A model generated the notes under the pieces. That model did no database searches, was not told the DNA's origin, and saw nothing but the letters and a program-made list of their open reading frames with translations. DNA of 64,000 nt from CBFIDA01 sp965661085. GTDB lineage: Bacteria; Pseudomonadota; Gammaproteobacteria; Comchoanobacterales; Comchoanobacteraceae. The stretch spans positions 1 to 64,000 of the forward strand of contig CBFIDA010000002.1 of the NCBI GenBank assembly GCA_965661085.1, given 5' to 3'. This document shows positions 53,505 to 60,629 of the stretch, one piece after another. Numbering within the stretch: the stretch's first letter is position 1; each line of letters begins with the position of its first letter. The translations under genes were made by a program, and so were the position numbers.

Positions 53505-54764
53505 TCATGCTGGTGTCCATGGCGGACATTTTTTGGCCACACATGGGCCTGGATGGCGCATGTATTCGGGTAAGCCATTGTGATAGGTGGGCCATGCCTC
53601 GCCAAGTATCCAAGGGCGCATGTGTGCGACACAGGCCTCGGTGACATGCCAGCCGTCATCGCGGATGAAATGGTCGGGCAAAGGCCGTTCCGCATTGGCC
53701 ACATCGGTCAATGGGCATGTGCCCACATGCCATGTGTAGGGTGTGTCGGATTGCCTCTCAATCGTCAGCATGACGCCGGTCTGGCCATGCAACAAGTGTG
53801 TGATGGCCGCTGCGCCGAGCGCTTGGGCTTGATCGACATCGGTTTGGGAGGCAAGGTGACGTGCAGAACGTTGCAGATAATCTGCCACGGCCCAGTGGGT
53901 TTTAAACTGGCATTGGGCACCCACCATCTGAGTCAATTTGGGGGCAACACCGCCGAGCTGTTTGTGACCAAATGCATCGACGCCGTCGGCTTCTGCCAAA
54001 AATGTTCCGGTTGCATCACGGATGCCCTCTGAGGCCACCACCACGCAATAGCCATGGTGGTCGACATGATGGGTCACTTGTTGGCAGAAGGCTTGGGCAT
54101 CAAAAGCCACTTCGGGCAACAAAATCATGTGTGGTGGGTCGTTGGGCTGTTGTTGGGCCAAGGCTGAGGCCGCAGCAATCCAGCCGGCATGACGCCCCAT
54201 CACTTCTAAAATGAAGACTTTGGTCGATGTTGAGGCCATGGCGGCAACGTCCAAACCGGCTTCCATGGTTGAGGTGGCGATGTATTTGGCGACCGAGCCA
54301 AAACCCGGGCAACAATCGGTCCCGACCAGATCATTGTCGACGGTTTTTGGAATGCCGATGCATTGCAGTGGATAGGACATGGCTTGGCTCATTTGCCAAA
54401 TTTTATGCGTGGTGTCTTGGGAATCGTTGCCACCATTGTACACAAAATAGCCCACATTATGGGCGCGGAAGACTTCGATGAGGCGTCGGTACTCAGCCTC
54501 ATGGTCTGTGAGCGATTTGAGCTTGTAGCGACAGGTGCCGAATGCACTCGATGGCGACTGTGCCAGTTTGCGCCTTGCTTCTGAATCCAGAGTGTTGGCG
54601 TCGATCATGTTTTCGCTCAGAGCACCCAAAATGCCATTTTGCCCCAACAGGACCTTGCCAATTTTTTGGGGATGTTGTTTGGCCTCATGTATCAAGCTGG
54701 CCGCAATGGTGTTCAAAACCGATGTCACGCCGCCTGAATGCGCAAAAAAGAGATTTTTTGGCAT
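53505..54764 (-). CDS. pfp: 6-phosphofructokinase, probably pyrophosphate-dependent
   Basis: Phosphorylates fructose 6-phosphate in glycolysis. 419 aa from ATG 54764, which has GGAGG six bases upstream. The nucleotide-site motif is GGNDSQDT and the substrate-site motif PKTVDNDLVGTD. The second Asp of the former (Gly in ATP enzymes) and the Lys in PKTVDND are the residues that mark PPi-dependent enzymes, which can also run in the gluconeogenic direction. EVMGRHAGWIAAASALA follows. The start further upstream in the same frame lacks a ribosome-binding site. A PPi enzyme fits the energy-saving metabolism known in Legionella-type relatives. Confidence 0.9.
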   Translation of the reverse strand: MPKNLFFAHSGGVTSVLNTIAASLIHEAKQHPQKIGKVLLGQNGILGALSENMIDANTLDSEARRKLAQSPSSAFGTCRYKLKSLTDHEAEYRRLIEVFRAHNVGYFVYNGGNDSQDTTHKIWQMSQAMSYPLQCIGIPKTVDNDLVGTDCCPGFGSVAKYIATSTMEAGLDVAAMASTSTKVFILEVMGRHAGWIAAASALAQQQPNDPPHMILLPEVAFDAQAFCQQVTHHVDHHGYCVVVASEGIRDATGTFLAEADGVDAFGHKQLGGVAPKLTQMVGAQCQFKTHWAVADYLQRSARHLASQTDVDQAQALGAAAITHLLHGQTGVMLTIERQSDTPYTWHVGTCPLTDVANAERPLPDHFIRDDGWHVTEACVAHMRPWILGEAWPTYHNGLPEYMRHPGPCVAKKCPPWTPA

Positions 54765-54967
54765 GATTTTGCCTCCGTTCCATGATGTTCCCAGTGTATC
54801 GATTTTGGGCATGTCGTGCAATGTTTGTGGGCACGTCATGGCGTTGATCTGCAGGTTTAAGCGCACATGCGGCATCAAGCAGTGTGGTCATGGCATGTGT
54901 GCAATGCCCCAAGACACCGCACACATAAAACAGCTGATTTTTTTGGTGGCCTGTGTCACAATGATGT

Positions 54968-54976
54968 TGGTATAAT
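54968..54976 (+). promoter_or_regulatory. Extended -10 promoter of the small MscS gene
   Basis: TGGTATAAT combines a perfect TATAAT (54971-54976) with the TGn extension. No good -35 box is seen at the usual distance. Transcription would start near 54983, giving a very short leader with GGGGTGAAG before ATG 54992. Confidence 0.6.
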
Positions 54977-54991
54977 TTTATGGGGTGAAGC

Positions 54992-55501
54992 ATGTCTCTT
55001 TTCGATGCAACATTCAGTATGGCGGTTGGCATGCATGTGGCCATGGCCCTTTTTGTGCTGATTTTGGCTTGGTTTGGTTTGCAGTGGCTGCAGGTGCCAT
55101 TGCGACGCATGCTGAAACGCCACGTCGAACCAGCCACCAGTTTGTTTGTGATTCGTATGGTGCGTGCAGGCATGATGGTCTTGGTTGGCATGACAGTTTT
55201 GGCCAGCTTGGGCATTGACATGAAAGCCATGATCACCGGTCTAGGGGTCACTGGATTGTCGGTGGGTTTGGCCTGTAAAGACATGTTGAGCAATTTGGTG
55301 GCAGGCATGATTCTGTTGGTCCATCGTCCATTTCGCCTCAAGCAGGTCATCACCATCAAAGGGTTGAAGGGCCAAGTGATGGACATCAACTTGCGTTATA
55401 CCGTATTGCACAACGACAGTGGCCAGCACATGATTCCCAACACGCTGTTTCTCACCAACCCTGTTGAAGTTCAGGGCATGGAGGGCACCACGCAGGGATG
55501 A
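54992..55501 (+). CDS. Small-conductance mechanosensitive channel (MscS), short form
   Basis: Inner-membrane channel that opens on osmotic downshock. 169 aa, a minimal MscS. Two helices (about 9-32 and 53-75) precede the pore helix region ITGLGVTGLSVGLACKDMLS (about 79-98), followed by LVHRPFRLKQVITIKGLKGQ and the beta domain ending HMIPNTLFLTNPV. The large C-terminal alpha/beta domain of E. coli MscS is missing. Its 3' end overlaps the convergent protease relic by 50 bases. Confidence 0.92.
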   Translation: MSLFDATFSMAVGMHVAMALFVLILAWFGLQWLQVPLRRMLKRHVEPATSLFVIRMVRAGMMVLVGMTVLASLGIDMKAMITGLGVTGLSVGLACKDMLSNLVAGMILLVHRPFRLKQVITIKGLKGQVMDINLRYTVLHNDSGQHMIPNTLFLTNPVEVQGMEGTTQG

Positions 55502-56396
55502 TCGGTGCGGTTGGAAGGACAGTTTCCTGGGCATCTGGATGCACCGCTTTGCGCCCTGTCATATTAAGGTCTGAAAGGCGTTGTAAGTCATTAATATTGG
55601 GCCTCACAGCCATGCTTTCTAAGCGGATACATTGTGTCGTGTTGTAAATGGCGTATGTGAAGCACATACTCATCAGGCCAACGATCATGGTGGTACCGAT
55701 GTGGCCCATGGCACCGATGAGGGCCATGCCCAAAACGAGTGCGATCAAACCGTAGATCAGATGTCGTCGGGCCAAAAAGTGTTCGGCTTTGTTTTCTTGA
55801 TATTTTTTCAGTAGTGTCGGGATGACATTTTGGATCACTGCATCGTCTTCTCCTGTCGTTTTAAGGTGTTGTATGATCTTATGCATGAATGTTGTCACCC
55901 AGTGTCCACAATCGGTCTGATTGAAAAAAGACTGGGCGCCAACAGCATGGATTTTGACAACCTTGGTGCTGAATTCAGTTGGTGAGTTTTCGTCAAAAGA
56001 ATCTTGTGTGAAGTATTTAGGGATATTCATAATCTCTGACGCACCGAAGATGGTTTTGGGCTTGGGGTCAAGCAGATGGACTTGGTAATCATGGCGTTGA
56101 TTTTTGATCAGTACCAACAATGAGAAGTGTGCATTTTTGCCATTGTTGATGGGCACAAGCACAAGGCTTTATTTGTAGCTCATGTAGATGCTTTTAACGC
56201 TGGAGTTGATGGTCTGATTACCATGGATGGTCAGGGGTGGGTGCAGCGCAAAGGACGTCTCGGTGGAGGGTATGATGCCCGACATATAGGGCAGTGTGCA
56301 GGGATAGTTTTTAATTGATGATGCATCTAAGGACAGTTGATTTGTGGCGAATTTATAATTCAACTCCCTCGGAGTCATTCTGATGTTGTTTGTCAT
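55452..56396 (-). pseudogene. CE-clan (Ulp1-like) cysteine protease with C-terminal membrane anchor, interrupted by in-frame TAA
   Basis: One frame runs from ATG 56396 through 75 codons, meets TAA (56169-56171) and continues for another 238 codons. Just after the stop comes SLVLVPINNGKNAHFSLLVL, then VHLLDPKPK and SFFNQTDCGHWVTTFMHKI. The order H...D...C with PIN before the His and DCG at the Cys is that of Ulp1-type deubiquitinases and deSUMOylases; His-Asp and Asp-Cys spacings (20 and 53 residues) fit. Two membrane helices (about 50-90 residues after the Cys) and a Pro-rich tail follow. GTG 56162 could start a 236-aa protein with all catalytic residues but lacking a strand. Such enzymes act on eukaryotic ubiquitin-like proteins. 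Whether it is still made is unknown. Confidence 0.6.
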
Positions 56397-56533
56397 GGTT
56401 TTGCCTGTGTTTTTTATTTTTTATTGTACTGTATGCACATGAACAGAGTCTTAAGCCTTTTGAATACGTTTTACAGAGATTGTTTGAGTCCAACAAATCC
56501 CTTAACATGGGTGGATGAACATCGGAGTGTGCT

Positions 56534-57874
56534 ATGAAAATCATGGTCTTGGGCGCTTGTGGTACCTTTATGGCTGGGGTGGTGGTGTTGGCGAAACAAC
56601 TCGGGCATGACGTTGTGGCTTACGACGAAGGTTGCTACCCGCCCATGTCAACACAACTGCAAGCTCAGGGTGTTGTGGTGCAAAACGCGACAACATTGGC
56701 ATTGAACCACATCGATTTGGTGGTGATTGGCAATGGGTTTTCACGAAGCCATACTTGGGTACGTCAGGTGTTGCGCAGCGATGTGCCTTACACCTCTGGG
56801 CCAGCTTGGCTGTTTGATCATGTGTTGCAGAGGCGTCATGTCATTGCCATCGCGGGCACCCACGGCAAAACCACCACCACTGGCATGACGGTTTGGATTT
56901 TGGCGCAGTTGGGCATGCGGCCTGGCTTTTTGATTGGTGGCATGGTTGAGGGCATGTCGACATCTGCCAATTTGGGTCATCAGGATGCGCCTTTTGTCAT
57001 TGAGGCCGATGAATACGACAGTGCATTTTTTGATAAACGTGCCAAATTTTTACATTATCGCCCGAAAACATTGGTCATCAATCGACTCGAACATGATCAT
57101 GTCGACATTTATCCCACCATGCAGGCGATGTTGCAGCCCTTCAAAACATTGTTGCAAACCGTCCCAGACCATGGGTGCATCATCGATGCGTCAGAATCTT
57201 CGGCATTGTCTGAGGTGGTGGCAACGCATGCGTTTGCCCCAGTGACGCCGATGTTCACATCAAATGCTGCAAAAGTTCTGAAGTCTTTGCCCAATGTGGG
57301 ATTTGAGTTGGGTGCAGATGCTTGTGTATCATGGCGGCATGTTTTTGGTGCCCACAACGATCACAATGGCGCTTTGGCATTGATGGCGGTGATGGATGTG
57401 GGTGTGTCGTCCGCTGAGGCTGCACGGGTGCTCTCAGACTTTCCTGGCGTGGCAAAGCGTTTGCAAAAGTGGCCCAATACCGGTGATGTGGATGTCTATG
57501 AGGATTTTGCCCATCATCCCACAGCCATGCGCGCTGTATTGACGGCATTACACCGCCGTCATCCCAACAGGCCCATCAAAGTGTTGTTGCAACTGGGATC
57601 CTACACGCAGCGTGCGGGGGTGCACTGGCCGATGGTTGCCGCGGCACTCAAGACTGCTTCGGGTGTGTGGATGCTCCGACCTTCTGATACCGACTCGGAT
57701 GTGGATGTCTTGCTGGCAGCCATGGGTGGGCACGCACATCTTTTTAATGAAGTGCGGCGATTGGCAGCGCATGTGCAGAACACACTGGTGGCGGAAGATG
57801 TTGTGGTCATCATGAGCAGTCGAGATTTTGATGGCATTCGAGATGTGTGGCATGTGACCACCGAGCTGAGTTAA
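56534..57874 (+). CDS. mpl: UDP-N-acetylmuramate:L-alanyl-gamma-D-glutamyl-meso-diaminopimelate ligase
   Basis: Murein-recycling ligase that joins recovered tripeptide to UDP-MurNAc. 446 aa, close to the usual 450-460. VLGACGTFMAGVVVLAKQLG, the ATP loop IAGTHGKTTTTGMT, VIEADEYDSAFFDKRAKFLH, NRLEHDHVDIYPT and VYEDFAHHPTAMRAVL distinguish Mpl from MurC, which is encoded separately near 1228. No strong ribosome-binding site precedes ATG 56534; the leader is AT-rich. Confidence 0.95.
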   Translation: MKIMVLGACGTFMAGVVVLAKQLGHDVVAYDEGCYPPMSTQLQAQGVVVQNATTLALNHIDLVVIGNGFSRSHTWVRQVLRSDVPYTSGPAWLFDHVLQRRHVIAIAGTHGKTTTTGMTVWILAQLGMRPGFLIGGMVEGMSTSANLGHQDAPFVIEADEYDSAFFDKRAKFLHYRPKTLVINRLEHDHVDIYPTMQAMLQPFKTLLQTVPDHGCIIDASESSALSEVVATHAFAPVTPMFTSNAAKVLKSLPNVGFELGADACVSWRHVFGAHNDHNGALALMAVMDVGVSSAEAARVLSDFPGVAKRLQKWPNTGDVDVYEDFAHHPTAMRAVLTALHRRHPNRPIKVLLQLGSYTQRAGVHWPMVAAALKTASGVWMLRPSDTDSDVDVLLAAMGGHAHLFNEVRRLAAHVQNTLVAEDVVVIMSSRDFDGIRDVWHVTTELS

Positions 57875-58016
57875 GCCATGGGCTTGCATACAGGGTGACC
57901 GTGGCCATTGACGCGGTGGTGTTGCGTACGGTGGCTGCGGAGAAGGTGCGCTGAACATTGTTGGCTTGACTCAATGTTGGATATGGCCCAAACTGTTACT
58001 TTTTTGGGAGCGTTCT

Positions 58017-58478
58017 ATGAGGTGGCAACACATTCGTCCAACTGCTGTGTTGGCGATCACGGTACTTGGTTTGGTAGGCTGTGGTCAGCCCATGACCAAT
58101 CAGCAAATGGGTACCGTCACTGGTGGCGTGATTGGTGGGGTGATTGGTTCACGCCTATCTGATTCCAATAAAACAGCCACCACCATCGGTGGTGCTTTGA
58201 TCGGTTCGATGGTGGGGGCGCACATTGGTCGTCAAGCCGACATTGAGGCACAGCAGGAATTCTCACATGCGTTGGGCACATTGCCACTGAAGCATACACA
58301 AAGCTGGCGAGATCAAGGCACAGGCTACCAGTACACCATCACACCAACACGCACTTTTCATCGTGGCAAGCATTTGTGTCGACGTTACAAAACAAGCGTA
58401 CTCATCGATGGTAAGTTGACGCATGCCGAAGGCCGCGCATGTCGTGATGCCAATGGCGTGTGGCACATTGTTGACTGA
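58017..58478 (+). CDS. Glycine-zipper lipoprotein, rickettsial 17-kDa antigen type
   Basis: 153-aa outer-membrane-type lipoprotein. The signal peptide ends in the lipobox GLVGC with Cys22 as the lipidated residue. A glycine-zipper region VTGGVIGGVIGSRLS and GGALIGSMVGAHIGRQ (about 34-70) follows, then a C-terminal domain with YTITPTRTF and CRRYKTSVLIDG, as in the 17-kDa surface antigen family of Rickettsia and many proteobacteria. ATG 58017 is chosen because GGGAG lies eight bases before it and it gives a proper signal peptide. LspA (25334) would process it. Structural role in the envelope is likely. Confidence 0.88.
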   Translation: MRWQHIRPTAVLAITVLGLVGCGQPMTNQQMGTVTGGVIGGVIGSRLSDSNKTATTIGGALIGSMVGAHIGRQADIEAQQEFSHALGTLPLKHTQSWRDQGTGYQYTITPTRTFHRGKHLCRRYKTSVLIDGKLTHAEGRACRDANGVWHIVD

Positions 58479-58584
58479 GTAGACGCCTCACTTTAGACGT
58501 CAAGACTGTTTTTAGCCAAGGGCCACACATGTGGTCATCGCCTTTCAGTTGGCCTTGATCTTGGCGCGTTGTCACATAATTATG

Positions 58585-58613
58585 TTGATTTTTTTCTTAA
58601 ATTTGATTAGAAT
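58585..58613 (+). promoter_or_regulatory. Sigma-70 promoter of the lysine-rich protein
   Basis: TTGATT (58585-58590), a 17-base AT-rich spacer and TAGAAT (58608-58613). Transcription would begin near 58620, eighteen bases before ATG 58638. Confidence 0.65.
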
Positions 58614-58637
58614 GTGGTGTTGTTTGGGGTTCGCATC

Positions 58638-59189
58638 ATGATTGAACGTTCTAAGTCGCAACAAGATTGGTTTCGGCGGTTCTTACAATTTTGGATTTAT
58701 TTGTTATCCTCCATGTGCCAGGGCATGTTGGAGTTGTTTGCATCTTTGAAAAAATCGCTCATCGATGGGCAGGACATCGAACAATTTTTGTATGCGCTGC
58801 TGGATGCCAACCAACAGGACATACACCAAAAAAGAGCACAGGAACGCAAAAAGAAACAACAGAAGCAACGTCGTTTGATGCTGCTCAAATTGTTGCAGCT
58901 CCGTAAAATGCTCGGCAAAGGCAAAGCAAAAACCAAGGCAAAAAAAGTGCCAAAAGCCAAAAAGGGCGCTAAAAACATCAAAAAAATAAAAAAAGTGGCC
59001 AAGTTGTTCAAAGCTTTCAAAAGCAAAAAAAGCAAGTTCAACGTCAAATCTAAAAAATCGTCGACGCAAGCCAAGGCGTTCAAAGAAGAGTCTAAAAGAA
59101 AAAAAGCCATGACCAAACATCACATCAAACAGTTCAATAAGGCGGCGGCCAAGAAAGAGACAGCACAAAAAATGGCCGTCAAACACTGA
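58638..59189 (+). CDS. Lysine-rich, histone H1-like protein
   Basis: 183 aa. Residues 15-37 form a hydrophobic or amphipathic helix (FLQFWIYLLSSMCQGMLELF), and 38-70 is a mixed helical part. Residues 71-183 are extremely basic, with 41 Lys in 113 residues and units such as KKVPKAKKGAKNIKKIKK. Such tails bind nucleic acid in bacterial H1-like proteins (Hc1 of Chlamydia, Hq1 of Coxiella) and in PhaF-type phasins. The N-terminal hydrophobic helix is unusual for a histone-like protein and might anchor DNA or polyphosphate to the membrane. ATG 58638 is preferred over GTG 58614, which overlaps the promoter. Stand-alone gene with a good promoter. Confidence 0.75.
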   Translation: MIERSKSQQDWFRRFLQFWIYLLSSMCQGMLELFASLKKSLIDGQDIEQFLYALLDANQQDIHQKRAQERKKKQQKQRRLMLLKLLQLRKMLGKGKAKTKAKKVPKAKKGAKNIKKIKKVAKLFKAFKSKKSKFNVKSKKSSTQAKAFKEESKRKKAMTKHHIKQFNKAAAKKETAQKMAVKH

Positions 59190-59526
59190 CCTTTCTATGA
59201 TTGGCATCCACTTTCAAAAGTGTGGTGTACACCATCATCCTGCATGCCGTCATTTGAATAAGGGGCCTGCTTGGTTGGGATCAAATCATGGCATGTGCCT
59301 GGCAGACCCACTCAATGTGCTGAATCCTAAAAGACATAAGAGTGAGGGATCAGGCCACATGTGATTTCAAAGATGCTAGGCAGGGTGGGCGGATGCCATC
59401 GAGCAGTCTGTTGTCACCCCCATCCATCTATGAGACATCTCTGACAGCGATGCCATGTATGGTTGTGTGGCGGGCAATCTGCTGTTATGCTGAGGCGTGT
59501 TTTATGTGCTGAAGTAAGGACACGTC
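59190..59526. other. Intergenic region, no gene seen
   Basis: 337 bases without a convincing open frame on either strand. Near the right end TTGTGT, a 17-base spacer and TATGCT could form the promoter of the zipA-like gene. No RNA fold or repeat was recognised. Confidence 0.4.
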
Positions 59527-60039
59527 ATGAAATGGTTCAAAAAAGATTCAAAACCCAGTGAGGTTGTCATGTCAAACGACAAATGTGACGTTTCATCGGG
59601 TGTGGCACGTGATCGTTTTGAGAAAACATCGGCGCCCTCATGGATTGCACTCTATGGTCTTGGGCAACCCAGTGTAAGCATGGAAGCGCTGGCGTCTGTG
59701 GTATTGTCACTGGGCTTTGAGCGTGATGCCAAGGGCCATTTTACCTGTCGAAAAGGAGATGCCGTGATACACATGCTCAACATGGTCAATCCTGGCACAT
59801 TTCCAGAAGCGATGTCTGGTGCATGCCTTGGCTTCGTTTTATTGTTGACCACAGATGCACCTGCTGCCGATGTGGGACAAGCTTTTTCGATGATGATGGC
59901 GTGTGTGGATGCCATGGCAGCCGCCAAGATGTCGATGGCATGGGGGGCACAACCAGATCGTTGTTTCGAAGATGTTGAAGCATGGGATCGATGGACGGCC
60001 TTGCAACGTCAAGCCATTGCAACCTTGGAGCTGGTATGA
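59527..60039 (+). CDS. ZipA-like FtsZ-binding-domain protein lacking the membrane anchor
   Basis: 170 aa. Residues 38-165 resemble the C-terminal FtsZ-binding domain of ZipA: VVLSLGFERDAKGHFTCR, then IHMLNMVNPGTFPEAM, corresponding to the ZipA hallmark LANMVKPGTFDP, then GFVLLLTTD and FSMMMACVDAMAAA at the place of the next strand and helix. True ZipA has an N-terminal membrane helix and a Pro/Gln linker; here the protein starts MKWFKKDSKPSE with no hydrophobic segment. Its place two genes before ligA matches the zipA-ligA neighbourhood of gammaproteobacteria. It may bind FtsZ without tethering it, or work through a partner. TAAGGA precedes the ATG. Confidence 0.75.
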   Translation: MKWFKKDSKPSEVVMSNDKCDVSSGVARDRFEKTSAPSWIALYGLGQPSVSMEALASVVLSLGFERDAKGHFTCRKGDAVIHMLNMVNPGTFPEAMSGACLGFVLLLTTDAPAADVGQAFSMMMACVDAMAAAKMSMAWGAQPDRCFEDVEAWDRWTALQRQAIATLELV

Positions 60040-60626
60040 GAATGTGCACGGTTCTGCTGGGCCTTTGTGGCATGGCGATGGCGCAACCAAGTTGGGTGCC
60101 AGCATCACCCCAGCATCAATTTGTCGTTGGGCCTACCTGGTCGGAGCAGACGGCGTCTAAAGCACCTGAATCGGCTGCAGCACAACCTGTCGTTGCACAA
60201 ACGGCATCGGCCACTCAGATGCTTAATGTGGCCGATGCGGTGGTTTTTTTTCAGCAGGCCATGTTCTTGACCTTCAACCGTGCTGCGGTGCAGCCTGCAA
60301 CCCAGCGTTTGGTGATGGCGCAGTGCTATCACCCAACAGCATGGCAGCAGCTTCAGCGTTTGAATCTATACCATGCCGTGCAACCGTATACGTCGGTCAT
60401 GGTGCCTTTGGCACCGCCACAATTTTCCGTGGTGAAGACGCCAAGGTCAGGTTTTCATCTCAATATACAAATGCCCATTCAGATTGGCAATGCGACAGTT
60501 CAAAGGGACCACCATCGGCGCCACATGATCGCGGCTGATGTCGTTTGGGTGGGCAAGCAACATGGTTTAAGGGGATGGCAAATTCAACACATTCGTGTGA
60601 TGCCATGGCAGCAACAAATGGGGTGA
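60036..60626 (+). CDS. Secreted protein, possibly DotI/IcmL-like
   Basis: 196 aa from ATG 60036, which overlaps the zipA-like stop (ATGA). A signal peptide MRMCTVLLGLCGMAMA is followed by a Ser/Ala/Gln linker. The main domain contains VADAVVFFQQAMFLTFNRAA, a segment with aromatic residues after a short gap (YHPTAWQQLQRL), FHLNIQMPIQIGNATV and a closing GLRGWQIQHIRVMPW. The order (helix with Asn-Arg, two strands with a W/H-x-N-x-Q-x-P pattern, final Gly-x-x-Ile strand) recalls the periplasmic domain of DotI/IcmL from type IVB secretion, but similarity is faint. It sits three bases before ligA in the same operon. Confidence 0.6.
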   Translation: MRMCTVLLGLCGMAMAQPSWVPASPQHQFVVGPTWSEQTASKAPESAAAQPVVAQTASATQMLNVADAVVFFQQAMFLTFNRAAVQPATQRLVMAQCYHPTAWQQLQRLNLYHAVQPYTSVMVPLAPPQFSVVKTPRSGFHLNIQMPIQIGNATVQRDHHRRHMIAADVVWVGKQHGLRGWQIQHIRVMPWQQQMG

Positions 60627-60629
60627 CTT

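Noticed and set aside
56169..56396. Separate 75-aa protein
   Set aside because: It is in the same frame as the protease-like part and is separated from it only by TAA, so I treat both as one interrupted gene.
33453..56396. Stop-codon reassignment in this genome
   Set aside because: The two interrupted genes carry different stops (TAG and TAA), and dozens of other genes end normally with all three stop codons.
58697..59207. Phe/Leu-rich - strand frames opposite the lysine-rich gene
   Set aside because: They are the complement of AAA/AAG codons (TTT/CTT) and have no promoter or ribosome-binding site, whereas the plus-strand gene has both.
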